From NCBI GenBank assembly GCA_036675565.1, contig JAKFER010000073.1, positions 1 to 23,267 of the forward strand: 23,267 bases of DNA. The letters are read 5' to 3'. How positions within the stretch are numbered: the stretch's first letter is position 1; every line of letters starts with the position of its first letter. The notes beneath the pieces were generated by a model. It made no database searches, was not told the origin of the DNA, and worked only from the letters and a program-made list of their open reading frames with translations. A program made the translations under genes and the position numbers. Positions 15,102 through 23,267 of the stretch are shown here, piece after piece. The DNA comes from JACCYQ01 sp036675565 (GTDB lineage: Bacteria; Bacteroidota; Bacteroidia; Chitinophagales; Chitinophagaceae).

Positions 15102-16127
15102 ATGGGACTTTTTAACTGGTTTACACAAGAAATAGCTATTGACCTGGGAACTGCAAATACCCTCATTATACATAATGACGAAGTAGTGGTGAATGAGCCA
15201 AGTATTGTGGCATTGAATCGAAATAATCCGAAAGAAGTATTGGCGGTAGGCAAAAGGGCATTGATGATGCACGAAAAAACGCATGAAAGCATTCGTACTG
15301 TCCGGCCCTTGAAAGATGGTGTGATCGCGGATTTCAATGCGGCTGAATTAATGATCCGGGAGCTGATCAAACTCGTTTATCCCAAAAAACCCTTATTTCC
15401 TCCAAGCTGGCGAATGATGATCTGTATTCCTTCTTCCATTACGGAAGTGGAAAAAAGAGCAGTAAGAGACAGTGCTGAACAAGCCGGCGCTAAAGAAGTT
15501 TACCTGATTCATGAGCCCATGGCAGCCGCCCTGGGTATTGGCATAGATGTAGAAGAACCTGTTGGTAACATGATCATTGATATTGGTGGTGGTACAACCG
15601 GGATTACCGTGATTGCACTCGCCGGTATTGTTTGCGACCAGTCAATCAGGATTGCGGGTGATGAATTTACAGCAGATATTATGGAGGCACTTCGCCGCTA
15701 TCATAGTTTATTAATTGGAGAACGCACTGCCGAACAAATCAAAATCCAGGTAGGCGCAGCCATGAAAGATCTTGAAAATCCCCCGGATGACATTCCGGTT
15801 AATGGACGTGACCTGGTAACAGGTATTCCCAAACAGATCATGGTCAGTTTCCAGGAAATTGCAGAAGCTCTCGATAAAAGCATTTTCAAAATAGAGGAAG
15901 CTATTTTAAAAGCGTTGGAGCAAACCCCGCCGGAGCTGGCTTCGGATATTTATCGCCGTGGTCTTTACTTGACGGGTGGTGGTGCTTTATTGCGTGGATT
16001 AGATAAAAGACTAAGTCAAAAAATAAAATTACCGGTCCACGTTGCTGATGATCCACTTAAAAGTGTAGTGCGGGGCACTGGTATTGCATTGAAAAACTAT
16101 GACAGGTATCCATTTGTTATGAGATAA
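15102..16127 (+). CDS. mreB: Rod shape-determining protein MreB
   Basis: MreB is a bacterial actin that forms membrane-bound filaments guiding lateral wall synthesis. The 341-residue protein has the actin-fold nucleotide motifs: phosphate 1 DLGTANT at 14-20, phosphate 2 DIGGGTTG from D160, and the adenosine motif LTGGGALLRGLD. EVEKRAVRDSAEQAGAKEVYLIHEPMAAALG and the ERTAEQIKIQVGAA stretch are typical of MreB. The N-terminal MGLFNWF is amphipathic and probably helps membrane binding. It opens the mreBCD-mrdA-rodA block; mreC begins 75 bases later. A 6-bp inverted repeat in that gap has no U-tract, so I expect read-through. Confidence 0.97.
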   Translation: MGLFNWFTQEIAIDLGTANTLIIHNDEVVVNEPSIVALNRNNPKEVLAVGKRALMMHEKTHESIRTVRPLKDGVIADFNAAELMIRELIKLVYPKKPLFPPSWRMMICIPSSITEVEKRAVRDSAEQAGAKEVYLIHEPMAAALGIGIDVEEPVGNMIIDIGGGTTGITVIALAGIVCDQSIRIAGDEFTADIMEALRRYHSLLIGERTAEQIKIQVGAAMKDLENPPDDIPVNGRDLVTGIPKQIMVSFQEIAEALDKSIFKIEEAILKALEQTPPELASDIYRRGLYLTGGGALLRGLDKRLSQKIKLPVHVADDPLKSVVRGTGIALKNYDRYPFVMR

Positions 16128-16202
16128 ATATTTACTATGGGTTTTTTTGAATGGGTTGCAGGATGGGCCCATTACTCGTAGCATTCAACCAGGGATTACT
16201 TC

Positions 16203-17081
16203 ATGCGCAATATTTTTCTCTTCATCCGCCGCTATTTTAATTTGCTCACATTCTTTATCCTGCAGTTTGTGGCACTTTATTTTCTTTTTAAGTATAATCG
16301 ATTTCACCAGGCAAGTTTTTTAGGGATTGCCAACGAGATTACCGGCAGTGTTAATACCCGTTATGATAAGCTGGATGATTATTTTCACCAGGGCGAGGAG
16401 AATCGCCGGGTACACCGGATGAATGATTCATTGTTGAACATCATGCAACAAAATTTCCTGGTGCCTGATACCGGTATGCAGGTCAGGGTTGATACATTAA
16501 GAGAAGATTCCATTGAACAATATAGAAGGTATTTATGGCGGGAGGCAAAAGTGATCAACAATTCTGTTAGCAGGCAGCGAAACTATATTCAATTGAACCG
16601 TGGTGCCAAACATGGTATTACAGATAACATGGCTGTGTTGAATTCTGATGGAAGCGTAGTGGGTGTTGTGGTAAATGTGAGCCCAAACTTTAGCCAGGTA
16701 ATGAGCCTGCTGCATATTCAAAGTAAGGTAAATGCATCCCTCAAAAAAACAAAAGAGTTTGGCTCAATAGAATGGGATGGCACTGACCCCAAACATTTGT
16801 TGTTGAAGGGTATTCCAAAGAATGAAGAAATCAAAAAAGGGGATACTGTATTAACAAGTGTATACAGTTATAATTTTCCGCCAGATCATTTGATCGGAAC
16901 CGTAAGCAGTGTTTTGATAGATAAAACAACAGGCTTATATCTTATTAAGGTGGCGACGAGTGCAAATTTTTATAACCTGCAACAGGTGTTTGTGGTTGAA
17001 AATCTTAATCGGGCGGAGCAAGTGCTGCTTGATGAAGAAACAAGAAAAAAAATTGATGAAGTAAAACCAGCTAACCGGTGA
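16203..17081 (+). CDS. mreC: Rod shape-determining protein MreC
   Basis: MreC links MreB and MreD in the membrane to PBP2 and RodA in the periplasm and activates PBP2. The 292-residue protein has a short cytoplasmic N-terminus, one membrane helix (about 13-31) and a helical segment (about 60-115) suited to a dimeric coiled coil. The beta-rich MreC core follows: NYIQLNRGAKHGITDNMAVLN, GVVVNVSPNFSQVMSLLHIQSKVNA, IEWDG, IKKGDTVLTS and FPPDHLIGTVSSV. It overlaps mreD by four bases (GTGA), a sign of translational coupling. Confidence 0.95.
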   Translation: MRNIFLFIRRYFNLLTFFILQFVALYFLFKYNRFHQASFLGIANEITGSVNTRYDKLDDYFHQGEENRRVHRMNDSLLNIMQQNFLVPDTGMQVRVDTLREDSIEQYRRYLWREAKVINNSVSRQRNYIQLNRGAKHGITDNMAVLNSDGSVVGVVVNVSPNFSQVMSLLHIQSKVNASLKKTKEFGSIEWDGTDPKHLLLKGIPKNEEIKKGDTVLTSVYSYNFPPDHLIGTVSSVLIDKTTGLYLIKVATSANFYNLQQVFVVENLNRAEQVLLDEETRKKIDEVKPANR

Positions 17082-17611
17082 GTGACCTGTTGAAAAATAT
17101 TATCCGTTTCCTGGTATTTATCCTGGTGCAGGTATTTGTATTGGATAATATTCCGCCATTGCACCAATTTGTTGTACCCATTATTTATTTCCTTTTTATT
17201 TTATGGTTGCCGTTTTCTATTAGCCGCTTCTGGTTGATGGTCATTGGTTTTTTTACAGGCCTTAGTCTAGATTATTTCACCATGACTCCGGGATTGCATG
17301 CTGCAGCCTGTGTATTGATAGCTTATGCAAGACCCTTTGTCATCAATGTGCTGACACCAAAAGACATTTCAGAATTTAATTACCGGGAACCATCACCCAA
17401 AAGCATGGGATGGACACCTTACCTGGTGTATGCCCTGGTACTTACTTTCCTCCATAATTTTTACCTGGTGTTTTTGGAGTGGTTAAGTTTTGGCTCTTTC
17501 CTCAGTTTTTTGTTGAAGGTTTTAGCAACAACAGGGATAAGCATGTTGTTGATTATTCTTACTGAAATATTATTTCCAAGACGCCTGCGTTTTCGTACTA
17601 ATACAGCCTGA
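17078..17611 (+). CDS. mreD: Rod shape-determining protein MreD
   Basis: MreD is the small integral membrane partner of MreC and MreB. The 177-residue protein is almost entirely hydrophobic, with about five or six helices (IIRFLVFILVQVFVLDNI, FVVPIIYFLFILWLPF, WLMVIGFFTGLSLDYF, and two near the C-terminus). GLSLDYFTMTPGLHAAACVLIAYARPF is typical of the Bacteroidota family. The start is GTG at 17078, which overlaps the mreC stop; no nearby in-frame ATG fits better. A 145-base gap with a small hairpin (17711-17729) precedes mrdA. Confidence 0.9.
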   Translation: MSDLLKNIIRFLVFILVQVFVLDNIPPLHQFVVPIIYFLFILWLPFSISRFWLMVIGFFTGLSLDYFTMTPGLHAAACVLIAYARPFVINVLTPKDISEFNYREPSPKSMGWTPYLVYALVLTFLHNFYLVFLEWLSFGSFLSFLLKVLATTGISMLLIILTEILFPRRLRFRTNTA

Positions 17612-17710
17612 TAAGCGTTTCATTCCATATAAGATTTTCCATTTTCGTATAAATGCTGCCAACTTTATGTATTTATTATTCATCCATACTTTTATAATGT
17701 TGTAATTTGT

Positions 17711-17735
17711 AGCGGAATTTTTTACCGCTCCTTTT
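17711..17735 (+). terminator. Weak hairpin between mreD and mrdA
   Basis: AGCGG (17711-17715) can pair with CCGCT (17725-17729), followed by CCTTTTCTC. The stem is short and the T-run brief, so at most partial termination would be expected. It could separate expression of mreBCD from mrdA-rodA. Confidence 0.25.
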
Positions 17736-17756
17736 CTCAATTTCCTGAACACATAT

Positions 17757-19838
17757 ATGTCTGTTTTTAATCAATCAAGAAGCTATATTGTTAGGCTGAT
17801 TTTCCTGGTAACTTTTATAATCATCAGCATACAATTATTTAACCTGCAGGTTCTCTCCAGCAAGTATAAACAACTGGCTTTGGACAATGCCGTCTTTCCA
17901 AAAAGAGTATTTCCTCCACGTGGAATAATTTATGATCGTTTAAATCGCCCCATCTTAAATAATACCATCATGTTCGATTTGATGGTTACACCTACCCAGG
18001 TTCGCGGTGTTGATACAGCATACCTGTGCCGTCTGCTTGAAATTGATACAGCCGAATTTAAACAACGCATTGTTACATCTATCATTCGCAATGGTCGATA
18101 CCGCCCATCTGTATTTGAAGGATTGCTTTCACCAGAAAAACATGCAAGGCTGGAAGAAAACATGTGGCGTTTTACGAATGGATTTTATTTGCAGGAAAGG
18201 CCTGTTCGTACGTATCCATATAATGTGGCCGCCCAGATCCTTGGATATATTGGTGAAGTGGACTCCGGTATCATTGCCCGGTCCAATAATTATTATATAC
18301 CCGGTGATTATGTTGGCAGAAACGGTTTAGAGTCCTTCTACGAAGAAATTTTAAGGGGACAGCGCGGTATTCAGTATTTAATCAAGGATAATAAAAACAG
18401 GTTGGTTGGCAGGTATGAGAATGGTGAATTTGATACAGCAGCAGTAGCAGGTCGCAACCTGCGAACATATATTGATGTAGAGTTGCAGCAACTAGCCGAA
18501 AAAATGATGAACAATAAAGTAGGCGCCATCGTTGCCATTGAACCTAAAACTGGCGGTATACTCACAATGGTTTCCGGACCCAATTTTAATCCAAACGATC
18601 TCACTGGTTCTGATAAACAAAAAAACTTTGCAAGACTGACCCTGGATGTTTCTGCACCTTTATTAAACAGGGCAATCAAAGGTCAGTATCCGCCGGGTTC
18701 TACATTTAAACCCATTGGTGCCTTGGTTGCTTTGGATGAAGGGGTGATCACACCCTCATTTGGGTATCCATGTAACGGTGCATATTACGGTTGTAACCGC
18801 CCCGTGCGGTGTACGCATGCAGGCGGAGGCCATGCGGCAAACCTTCGTTTATCCATCGCCAACTCATGTAACGCTTACTATACGCATATCTACAGGCTTA
18901 CGGTCGACAATCCCAAATATGGAAATGTAAAAGTGGGATATGCAAAGTGGAAAGATTATATGAATGCATTCGGACTTGGAACAAAGCTGGGAATTGACCT
19001 TCCGAGTGAAGACAATGCAAATATTCCTGATACAAGTCGTTACAATACAGTATATCGCGGAAGCTGGAGTTCCTGTACCAATTTAACACTGGGCATTGGC
19101 CAGGATATGATGACAACAACTCCTTTGCAACTAGCTAATGCCATCTGCTTGATTGCAAATAAGGGATATTATTACACACCTCACTTTGTAAAAAAGATAG
19201 ATGATGAAACCGAAGCCGATACAATATTAAATAAGTACCGCGTAAAACATGAAGTGTTAACGCATATTTCGGATGATGCTTTTGAAGAAGTAATTAGTGG
19301 AATGCAGGATGTGGTAGAAAGAGGAACAGCCCGTTCAGCAGCTATACCCGGAATAAATGTTGCAGCCAAAACAGGCACCGCGGAAAACTATCGCATCATT
19401 GAACGTAAACGAGTTCAGTTAAAAGATAATTCAGTTTTTGTTTGTTTTGCACCTAGAGAAAATCCAAAAATTGCCATTGCTGTGATCGTGGAAAATGCTG
19501 GTTACGGTGGTACATGGGCCGGACCTATTTCATCTATTCTCATGGAAAAATATTTGAATGATACGCTACGCCCTGAAAGGTTAAAGAAGGTAGAAGAGAT
19601 TGCAAACGCAAACCTGATGCCTTCCTATTTAGAAAGATTGCAGTATATAGAAGATTCAATAAGGGCTTTCAAATGGTTCGAGATGACAAACGACAGCGCC
19701 TATTTAAAAAATTATGTTTTGATTGAAAGATCAGGTGTACCTGCATCTTTGCCAACAGAAGAAAAATGGCCACCTGTATTTGAATGGGAAGCCATTCTGC
19801 CCAAAGAAGAATATTTTAAAAACCGGCCATTAGTATAA
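17757..19838 (+). CDS. mrdA: Penicillin-binding protein 2 (elongasome transpeptidase)
   Basis: PBP2 is the class B transpeptidase that cross-links peptidoglycan in the elongasome together with RodA. The 693-residue protein has an N-terminal membrane anchor (about 11-29), then the pedestal domain (FPPRGIIYDRLNRPILNNTI, VRTYPYNVAAQILGYIGEV, GDYVGRNGLESFYEEILRG). Catalytic motifs of the transpeptidase domain are S315-T-F-K318, S370-C-N372 and K538-T-G540. Between the first two is a Cys/His cluster (C339, C346, C352, H354, H359). The polypeptide continues about 90 residues past the usual end of the domain, rich in charge and Trp (FEWEAILPKEEYF). rodA begins 5 bases after the stop, so the enzyme pair is surely coexpressed. 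Confidence 0.96.
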   Translation: MSVFNQSRSYIVRLIFLVTFIIISIQLFNLQVLSSKYKQLALDNAVFPKRVFPPRGIIYDRLNRPILNNTIMFDLMVTPTQVRGVDTAYLCRLLEIDTAEFKQRIVTSIIRNGRYRPSVFEGLLSPEKHARLEENMWRFTNGFYLQERPVRTYPYNVAAQILGYIGEVDSGIIARSNNYYIPGDYVGRNGLESFYEEILRGQRGIQYLIKDNKNRLVGRYENGEFDTAAVAGRNLRTYIDVELQQLAEKMMNNKVGAIVAIEPKTGGILTMVSGPNFNPNDLTGSDKQKNFARLTLDVSAPLLNRAIKGQYPPGSTFKPIGALVALDEGVITPSFGYPCNGAYYGCNRPVRCTHAGGGHAANLRLSIANSCNAYYTHIYRLTVDNPKYGNVKVGYAKWKDYMNAFGLGTKLGIDLPSEDNANIPDTSRYNTVYRGSWSSCTNLTLGIGQDMMTTTPLQLANAICLIANKGYYYTPHFVKKIDDETEADTILNKYRVKHEVLTHISDDAFEEVISGMQDVVERGTARSAAIPGINVAAKTGTAENYRIIERKRVQLKDNSVFVCFAPRENPKIAIAVIVENAGYGGTWAGPISSILMEKYLNDTLRPERLKKVEEIANANLMPSYLERLQYIEDSIRAFKWFEMTNDSAYLKNYVLIERSGVPASLPTEEKWPPVFEWEAILPKEEYFKNRPLV

Positions 19839-19843
19839 CGTAT

Positions 19844-21184
19844 ATGAATCAACGAAATCCTGCCATTTCCAAGGGAATCGACTGGCGCCTGGTTGGCCTT
19901 TACTTATTAATTGTAGGCATTGGCATCACTGCAATTTTTGGTGCTACCTATGTGGAAGGAGACAACGTGATTACAAGTTTCCTGACTTTTAAAACAGATT
20001 ATAGCAAGCAATTTATCTTTTTCATTTTATCTGTAATCATCGGTGTATTCATCCTGGTAACAGATAGTAAATTCTTTGCGGCCACCGCTAATTTGTGGTA
20101 TGCCTTCGGTATTTTGTTATTATTACTGGTATTTCCTTTTCACACGGAAATAAAGGGAACAGAATCCATTATCCGGATCGGCGGATTCCAGTTTCAACCC
20201 GCTGAATTCTGCAAAATTCCCGTTTGTCTGGCATTGGCCAAATATCTATCGTTGAATGAAACTGATTTTTCAAAAACCAAAAGCCAGTTGATCGCGGCGG
20301 CTATTGCCATTTTGCCTGCTATACTTACCATTTTGCAAAAAGAAACCGGTCTTGCATTAGTTTACTTCTCTTTCTTTTTAGTGATGTACCGGGAAGGCTT
20401 GCCATCCATTATTCTGATCATAGGGTTTTCTGTTGCGGCATTGGTGGTATTAACATTGTTGCTAGAAAAAAATACACTGGCTATCATATTAACTGTTTTT
20501 GCCGGGCTAACGGCTTACAGTATGCGCAGGCAGATAAAGCGTAATAAAGGATTACTTATAAATATCGTACTCATCTGGGCGCTCTGTGTAGGGATACAGC
20601 GTTTTGGTGTGCCGTTTATTTTTAAAAATGTTTTGCAAAACCACCAGGTAGAAAGGATCTACAGTACCATCGGCAAGGAAGTGCCTGTGGAGTACCTGAA
20701 AGGTTATGATGCCAGTACTGCGCCCAGCGGTCCACGCATGAACACGGCTGATTATAATGTAAAGCAATCCAAGATCGCCATTGGTAGTGGTCGTTTTCTT
20801 GGCCGTGGATTGCTGAAAGGCACACAGACCCGTTATGATTTTGTGCCAGAACAAAGAACGGATTTTATTTTCTGTACAATAGGTGAAGGTTTTGGTTTTG
20901 TAGGTAGTATGGTATTGATTATTGTTTATCTCGCATTATTATTTCTCATCATCACAGTTGCCGAAAGACAACGGAGTACTTTTTCCAGGTGTTATGCTTA
21001 TGGTGTTGCGGGTGTTTTATTTTTTCATATTGGAATTAACCTGGCCATGACGATCGGTCTTGCACCCGTAATCGGTATTCCATTGCCATTTGTTAGTTAT
21101 GGAGGAACATCGCTTTTAACTTTTTCTATCCTGTTATTTATACTTATAAGATTGGATGCTGACAGGCAAATGGTCATTCGTTAA
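19844..21184 (+). CDS. rodA: RodA, SEDS-family peptidoglycan glycosyltransferase
   Basis: RodA polymerises lipid II into glycan strands and works with PBP2. The 446-residue membrane protein has about ten helices. SEDS hallmarks are QPAEFCKIPVCLALAKYL, LQKETGLALVYFSFFLVMYREG, QRTDFIFCTIGEGFGFVGS (its Asp matches the catalytic Asp of the family) and PFVSYGGTSLLTF near the C-terminus. Between helices about 200-330 lies a longer region than in E. coli RodA (370 residues), with the charged MRRQIKRNK loop and the extracytoplasmic IGKEVPVEYLKGYDASTAPSG loop. I believe longer forms are usual in Bacteroidota. It ends the elongasome block. Confidence 0.95.
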   Translation: MNQRNPAISKGIDWRLVGLYLLIVGIGITAIFGATYVEGDNVITSFLTFKTDYSKQFIFFILSVIIGVFILVTDSKFFAATANLWYAFGILLLLLVFPFHTEIKGTESIIRIGGFQFQPAEFCKIPVCLALAKYLSLNETDFSKTKSQLIAAAIAILPAILTILQKETGLALVYFSFFLVMYREGLPSIILIIGFSVAALVVLTLLLEKNTLAIILTVFAGLTAYSMRRQIKRNKGLLINIVLIWALCVGIQRFGVPFIFKNVLQNHQVERIYSTIGKEVPVEYLKGYDASTAPSGPRMNTADYNVKQSKIAIGSGRFLGRGLLKGTQTRYDFVPEQRTDFIFCTIGEGFGFVGSMVLIIVYLALLFLIITVAERQRSTFSRCYAYGVAGVLFFHIGINLAMTIGLAPVIGIPLPFVSYGGTSLLTFSILLFILIRLDADRQMVIR

Positions 21185-21235
21185 ACGAACCATTCAATAA
21201 TAACCGCGTTATAAATTATCAAAGAAAATTACCAA

Positions 21236-21985
21236 ATGCAGATTATTCCACTTTCAGAAGGCTCTTTTACAATTGATGGTACCAAGCAATTTGTTCCATT
21301 CAATATTGATGAACATGATCTTCAAGAAAGACCGACTGGTAGTTTGTTAGTGGAAATACAACCATTTGTTGTAATAACGGAAAAAGATATTTTATTACTC
21401 GATGCTGGTCTTGGTTTTTCAACTCCTGAAGGACAATTACAATTACATAAAAACCTGGAAAATGCAGGCATAGACCCTGGTAGTGTTACAAAAGTTTTAT
21501 TAACCCATTTACATAAAGATCATGCGGGTGGAGTAGGCGTTGCAACAGCAGATGGTCATCGCAAATTAAGTTTACCAAACGCTGTATATTATGTACAGGA
21601 AAAAGAATTGGCCTATGCATTTGAAAAAGGTTTCTCTTCTTTCATCACGGAAGAATTGGAAGTTTTAAAAAATTCATCGCAGGTTATTTTATTAAATGAA
21701 GATGAAGGTTTGATCGATAATTATATTGAATACAAACACAGTGGCGGGCATTCACCTTTTCACCAGGTTTTTTGGATTAAAGAAGGTTCTCAAATTATTT
21801 TTTTTGGAGGTGATGAAGCACCTCAGTTTATGCAAATGAAAAACAAGTTTGTAGCCAAATATGATCATGATGGTAAGAAGGCAATGCAATTGAGGCGGGA
21901 ATGGTGGCAAAAAGGACAGGAAGAAAATTGGACATTTCTTTTCTACCATGATATTAAAAAACCAATATTTAAAGCAGGTACTTAA
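21236..21985 (+). CDS. Metallo-beta-lactamase fold hydrolase
   Basis: The 249-residue soluble protein has the metal-binding motif THLHKDHAGG (H91, H93, D95, H96). Further ligands fit HSGGHSPFHQVF (His), FFGGDEAPQF (Asp) and the C-terminal LFYHD (His). LLLDAGLGF precedes the main motif. There is no signal peptide, so it should be cytosolic. Members of this superfamily include glyoxalase II, lactonases and nucleases. The short length and the absence of an added domain argue against an RNase or flavodiiron protein, but the substrate is not readable. It follows rodA by 51 bases, and no promoter is evident, so it may be transcribed from the elongasome operon or from an unrecognised promoter. Confidence 0.9.
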   Translation: MQIIPLSEGSFTIDGTKQFVPFNIDEHDLQERPTGSLLVEIQPFVVITEKDILLLDAGLGFSTPEGQLQLHKNLENAGIDPGSVTKVLLTHLHKDHAGGVGVATADGHRKLSLPNAVYYVQEKELAYAFEKGFSSFITEELEVLKNSSQVILLNEDEGLIDNYIEYKHSGGHSPFHQVFWIKEGSQIIFFGGDEAPQFMQMKNKFVAKYDHDGKKAMQLRREWWQKGQEENWTFLFYHDIKKPIFKAGT

Positions 21986-22018
21986 AATAAAAACGACCAT
22001 CTCGGGGAGATGGCCGTT
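21984..22018 (-). terminator. Terminator of the minus-strand pair
   Basis: On the minus strand an 11-bp stem (AACGGCCATCT pairing region at 21992-22018, with one G-U pair and a CCC loop) is followed by a U-rich TTTTTATTTT. On the plus strand the G-U becomes an A-C mismatch and no U-tract follows, so it mainly serves the minus strand. It lies 48 bases past the stop of the secreted helical protein gene. Confidence 0.75.
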
Positions 22019-22066
22019 GCTGACTATTGAAAAACACCAATTATGAAAGGATAAACTTTAATAGAT

Positions 22067-22453
22067 TTAAAAATTCTTTCCACGTTTATCACGCTGTTGT
22101 TTAAGCTGTCTCAATTCACGGATAAACACCTCTTGTTGCTTATAAATCTCGTTACTTCTTTGTTCGCCAATAACATTTTTAAATTCATTTCGATATCGCA
22201 ACCTGAGTTCAGCAACTTTTTGCTGCAGCACAAGACGGTCACCCTTATTGTCATTTAAGGTTTTACGCCAATCCTGGAAATAGCGATAAAAAATCGGGTT
22301 GAATTTTTCCGCTTCCGCTTTTGAAAGGTTCATCCTTTTTTGGATAAACTCGCTCATTTTTTCGCGGATCTGTTCGTTTTGTCCTTCATCCTGGCTATAA
22401 GCGCCAAAGATTGAGAAAACGGATAAACTGCATATAAGTAAAAATCTTTTCAT
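22067..22453 (-). CDS. Small secreted helical protein
   Basis: The 128-residue protein has a signal peptide (MKRFLLICSLSVFSIFGAYS before QDEG). The mature part is highly charged and almost entirely helical (IREKMSEFIQKRMNLSKAEAEKFNPIFYRYFQDWR, then LQQKVAELRLRYRNEFKNVIGEQRSNEIYKQQEVFIRELRQLKQQRDKR). This resembles the Spy/CpxP-like LTXXQ group of periplasmic helical proteins and Bacteroidota proteins often annotated as sensors of ECF-type sigma factors. NLSKAEAEKFNPIF matches the 'lt.eqa.kf.p' pattern of that group. It starts 6 bases after the upstream anti-sigma-like gene. A periplasmic sensing or chaperone role is inferred only. Confidence 0.75.
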   Translation of the reverse strand: MKRFLLICSLSVFSIFGAYSQDEGQNEQIREKMSEFIQKRMNLSKAEAEKFNPIFYRYFQDWRKTLNDNKGDRLVLQQKVAELRLRYRNEFKNVIGEQRSNEIYKQQEVFIRELRQLKQQRDKRGKNF

Positions 22454-22459
22454 TTTTTT

Positions 22460-23197
22460 TTAATTAAGGATCAGGTCACCATTGGTTTCTGAGCCTGGGG
22501 TTTCATTTAAAAATTCAATTATTTCTGAATCCGGTACATCTTCCATCAATTCATTTAACTCGGCAGATTTCACAGGGTTTAATGTTTTAGTTTCAAGAGC
22601 GCTGGACTCGATATTTGCCAATTCTATAAAAGATTCCAGGTCATCATTACTGATCTTTTTAGTTTTTTGTTTCACCCATGCATAAGGGTCTTCAATTGGG
22701 TCAATGCTTGTAGTCTGGTTAAAATACCACACGCCGCTTATGGCTATAATTCCAATAACAATTGCCGCCGCCGTATATCGCAACCAGTTTTTAGGGCTGG
22801 AAATGGATAACACTTTAGCCTCATGTTTTTCTGCCGCAGGCTGAATATTTGATTGATCAAAGTATGTTTCCTTAACGGTATAAGGACTTTCTCTTTTAAT
22901 ACCACTTAACAAAGGGGATAATTCAGCCAATTCTTCATCCACATTAACTTCTTCAGAGGCTTTGACCAGGCCTAGCATTTTTTGAGGAAAAGATTCAAAA
23001 TAACCGGGTTTAACCTGGTAAGTTTGAGGCAATGTTATATTATCTAAATCTTCTTCAACGGAAACTTTAAAAAGCATCAGGTCGGGCAGGTTTTCAAAAT
23101 ACCCGTCCGGTACGCGATAAATGTGAGCAGGTTGATGTTCGAATAACAAACTACCCATATTTTCTAGCTCTTCTATTATTGATTGTTTACGTGCCAT
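22460..23197 (-). CDS. Single-pass membrane protein, anti-sigma-like
   Basis: The 245-residue protein has a cytoplasmic N-terminal half of about 138 residues, one membrane helix (about 139-158) and an acidic periplasmic part of about 85 residues. The N-terminal half holds a repeated motif: YRVPDGYFENLPDLML (27-42), YQVKPGYFESFPQKML (60-75) and a degenerate YTVKETYFD (106-113). I have seen this VPxGYFExLP pattern in Bacteroidota membrane proteins, usually in loci with an ECF sigma factor. There is no recognisable zinc-binding anti-sigma motif (HxxxCxxC). The topology and the downstream secreted helical gene suggest an envelope signalling unit. The start is the ATG at 23197; its promoter or upstream partner is outside the window. 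Confidence 0.7.
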   Translation of the reverse strand: MARKQSIIEELENMGSLLFEHQPAHIYRVPDGYFENLPDLMLFKVSVEEDLDNITLPQTYQVKPGYFESFPQKMLGLVKASEEVNVDEELAELSPLLSGIKRESPYTVKETYFDQSNIQPAAEKHEAKVLSISSPKNWLRYTAAAIVIGIIAISGVWYFNQTTSIDPIEDPYAWVKQKTKKISNDDLESFIELANIESSALETKTLNPVKSAELNELMEDVPDSEIIEFLNETPGSETNGDLILN

Positions 23198-23233
23198 TTT
23201 ACAGAGTTTAAGACGGTTTTTTAGCCTGAAAGT

Positions 23234-23267
23234 TTAATGGTTCAGGATATAATCCTCTATTTTTTTA
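23234..23267 (-). CDS. Possible C-terminal end of an upstream gene (partial)
   Basis: Only one frame from the window edge gives a coding-looking tail: KKIEDYILNH followed by TAA at 23234-23236, 36 bases before the ATG of the anti-sigma-like gene. Ten codons cannot identify a family. From context an ECF sigma factor is the likely neighbour, but this is a guess. Confidence 0.25.
   Translation of the reverse strand, partial: KKIEDYILNH

Noticed and set aside
14997..15370. Two overlapping minus-strand frames of 95 codons at the mreB start.
   Set aside because: They are antisense to mreB and its promoter region, and the peptides have no recognisable pattern.
16150..16173. Inverted repeat AATGGG...CCCATT between mreB and mreC as a terminator.
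   Set aside because: The stem is only 6 bp with a 12-base loop, and no T-run follows on the plus strand. The T-run precedes it.
18007..18330. A 107-codon plus-strand frame inside mrdA.
   Set aside because: It lies wholly within the well-supported PBP2 gene in another frame, and the peptide shows no family motif.
1..23267. A CRISPR array, phage, restriction, toxin-antitoxin or biosynthetic cluster.
   Set aside because: No regularly spaced repeats, integrase, transposase, tRNA attachment site or defence-type genes were seen. Nearly all space is taken by housekeeping genes.

Overview
The window looks like chromosomal core DNA of a member of the Bacteroidota, most likely close to Chitinophagaceae. 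The evidence is an AT-rich composition, several upstream sequences matching the Bacteroidota -7 element TAnnTTTG, few Shine-Dalgarno sites, and typical families of that phylum: paired DUF1800/DUF1501 proteins, GcvH followed by a VanZ-like protein, and an anti-sigma-like membrane protein followed by a small secreted helical protein. I see no rRNA, tRNA, CRISPR array, transposase or integrase.

Layout. A truncated amidohydrolase (minus, 1-933) diverges from prfA (plus, 1057-2121). After about 370 bases without a clear gene come a direct repeat and a small reading frame (2479-2630), then a minus-strand cluster: vanZ-like, gcvH, a periplasmic cyclophilin, and a conserved hypothetical gene. That cluster diverges from serS at 4569/4677, with a TATCTTTG box facing each way. 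Plus-strand genes follow: a small outer-membrane beta-barrel protein, a membrane-bound M48 peptidase, and the DUF1800/DUF1501 pair. A POT-family peptide transporter lies convergent to them (10719-12290), with a strong hairpin between. Then come purD and tryptophan 2,3-dioxygenase.

The largest functional unit is the elongasome block mreB-mreC-mreD-mrdA-rodA (15102-21184): the cytoskeletal filament, its membrane partners, and the paired PBP2 transpeptidase and RodA glycosyltransferase for lateral wall growth. A metallo-beta-lactamase-fold hydrolase follows. The window ends with a minus-strand pair, a single-pass anti-sigma-like protein and a secreted helical protein, probably downstream of a sigma-factor gene outside the window.

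The least ordinary part is 2479-3041. The 3' end of the vanZ-like gene is duplicated nearly perfectly 98 bases away. The second copy supplies the end of a 23-codon reading frame that starts inside a perfect 11+1+11 palindrome. The vanZ-like gene itself has no nearby ATG and lies in the same frame as gcvH, behind a single stop codon. Most of the rest is ordinary housekeeping sequence; no clearly new multi-gene system is visible.
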